A stretch of 5,875 nt of DNA. Origin: Desulfobacterales bacterium HSG17. Its GTDB lineage: Bacteria > Desulfobacterota > Desulfobacteria > Desulfobacterales > Desulfococcaceae. A program made the position numbers and the translations under genes. A model generated the notes under the pieces. That model saw only the letters and a program-made list of their open reading frames with translations. It was not told where the DNA came from and ran no database searches. This document shows, one piece after another, positions 5,596 to 5,875 of the stretch. The stretch lies in NCBI GenBank assembly GCA_030377945.1, contig JAUCGD010000211.1:1-5875 (forward strand). The letters run 5' to 3'. Each line of letters starts with the position of its first letter. Position 1 is the first letter of the stretch.

Positions 5596-5853
5596 ATGCT
5601 GGATATTTTCGAAATAGCCAAAGAGGAAGGCAAAACCTTGGGGATTCAAGAAGGCAAATGCCTGGGGATATTGGAAAATAGACGGGAAATGCTTATGGAG
5701 ACTTTGATTGAACGTTTTAATTTGTTGACTGAAAAGGTTTCAGAACAGATCAGGGCGCTTCAAAATCCTGATGTACTCAAAGCTCTGTTTCATCAAGCCT
5801 TAAGATGCCAGAGCCTGAAAGAATTTGAAGCAGTCTTAAAACAGGTAAGTTAA
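5596..5853 (+). CDS. possible stand-alone RpnS-like C-terminal protein (intragenic antitoxin type)
   Basis: Starting at the ATG with the internal Shine-Dalgarno gives an 85-residue product (codon 65 onward of the open frame). It comprises a short helix, the Gly/Glu-rich linker and the whole C-terminal helical domain. Rpn genes of E. coli are known to make such a small protein from an internal start, and it inhibits the full-length toxic nuclease. Here the nuclease part is gone while this start, its ribosome binding site and an upstream promoter remain, so the product could still be made and might act on related Rpn nucleases encoded elsewhere. What is seen is the start signal and intact frame to TAA (5851-5853); antitoxin function is inference. 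Confidence 0.45.
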   Translation: MLDIFEIAKEEGKTLGIQEGKCLGILENRREMLMETLIERFNLLTEKVSEQIRALQNPDVLKALFHQALRCQSLKEFEAVLKQVS

Positions 5854-5875
5854 AAAACTTTCAATTTTATCTGCG

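Larger units (their letters stand above)
5404..5853 (+). pseudogene. truncated Rpn/PD-(D/E)XK transposase-family nuclease, C-terminal part only
   Basis: The open frame of 149 codons matches the second half of Rpn-family (recombination-promoting, transposase_31/PDDEXK-like) nucleases. It has a FLPLYGKETGKE stretch (3-14) of the kind that follows the catalytic domain, a helical segment (18-64), a Gly/Glu-rich EEGKTLGIQEGKCLG linker (74-88), and a C-terminal helical domain with LIERFNLL (101-108) and a QSLKEFEAVL end (136-145), resembling DUF4351-type tails. The N-terminal PD-(D/E)XK catalytic domain is absent: stops at 5377 and 5401 precede the frame in phase. The only possible starts at the 5' edge are TTG (5404) or GTG (5407), neither with a Shine-Dalgarno and both upstream of the predicted transcription start. 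It cannot be an active nuclease. Either it is decaying debris or its 3' part survives as a separate small gene (see 5596-5853). Family assignment is by pattern memory. Confidence 0.7.

Noticed and set aside
84..5633. Open frames on the minus strand (for example 84-386, 241-591, 1354-1680, 3750-4226, 4576-5070, 5250-5633)
   Set aside because: Nearly all lie antisense inside well-supported genes, have unnatural composition (runs of Phe/Ser/Asn or Cys) and no recognisable domains. The one at 5250-5633 is antisense to the nuclease fragment and AT-rich DNA.
1..5875. CRISPR array, tRNA, rRNA or riboswitch
   Set aside because: No regularly spaced direct repeats, no cloverleaf with the usual conserved T-loop, and no recognisable aptamer core on reading both strands.

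Overview
The window looks like a chromosomal segment of an AT-leaning anaerobic bacterium. A sulfate-reducing or syntrophic Desulfobacterota relative is my best guess. The guess rests on gene content (two different fatty/organic acid CoA ligases next to an unfamiliar polytopic membrane protein), on tandem GC-rich hairpin repeats between genes of a kind I associate with such genomes, and on an Rpn-type nuclease remnant. It is an inference; no marker gene is present. Every gene I accept is on the + strand.

Layout: (1) 1-18 may be the tail of an upstream gene, its stop codon overlapping the ribosome binding site of the next. (2) 28-1656 encodes a medium-chain/ACSM-type acyl-CoA ligase with all adenylation motifs intact. 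(3) 1657-1902 is noncoding and packed with inverted repeats: a terminator-like hairpin, a long imperfect inverted repeat and a third hairpin. (4) 1903-3162 encodes a 419-residue membrane protein that I read as five tandem two-helix modules joined by LPQPxxG-type linkers. It ends at a strong intrinsic terminator (3184-3223), so it is probably its own transcription unit. (5) 3250-3441 (63-residue protein with a CX4C motif) and 3463-5142 (ACSF2/FadD-like fatty acyl-CoA ligase) form a tight two-gene operon with a 21-base gap. (6) 5143-5403 holds two tandem hairpins, then AT-rich DNA that ends in a near-consensus sigma-70 promoter. (7) 5404-5853 is the C-terminal part of an Rpn/PD-(D/E)XK transposase-like nuclease whose catalytic N-terminus is absent. 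It keeps a strong internal Shine-Dalgarno and ATG (5596), the arrangement known to make an intragenic antitoxin in Rpn genes.

How the genes may work together: the two ligases would activate different carboxylic acids (short/medium or aromatic versus medium/long-chain) to CoA thioesters for beta-oxidation. The membrane protein between them could concern uptake or membrane handling of such substrates, but only position supports that. The most novel points are the five-module membrane protein with recurrent His/acid pairs, the small CX4C partner of the second ligase, and the possible orphan Rpn antitoxin under its own promoter.
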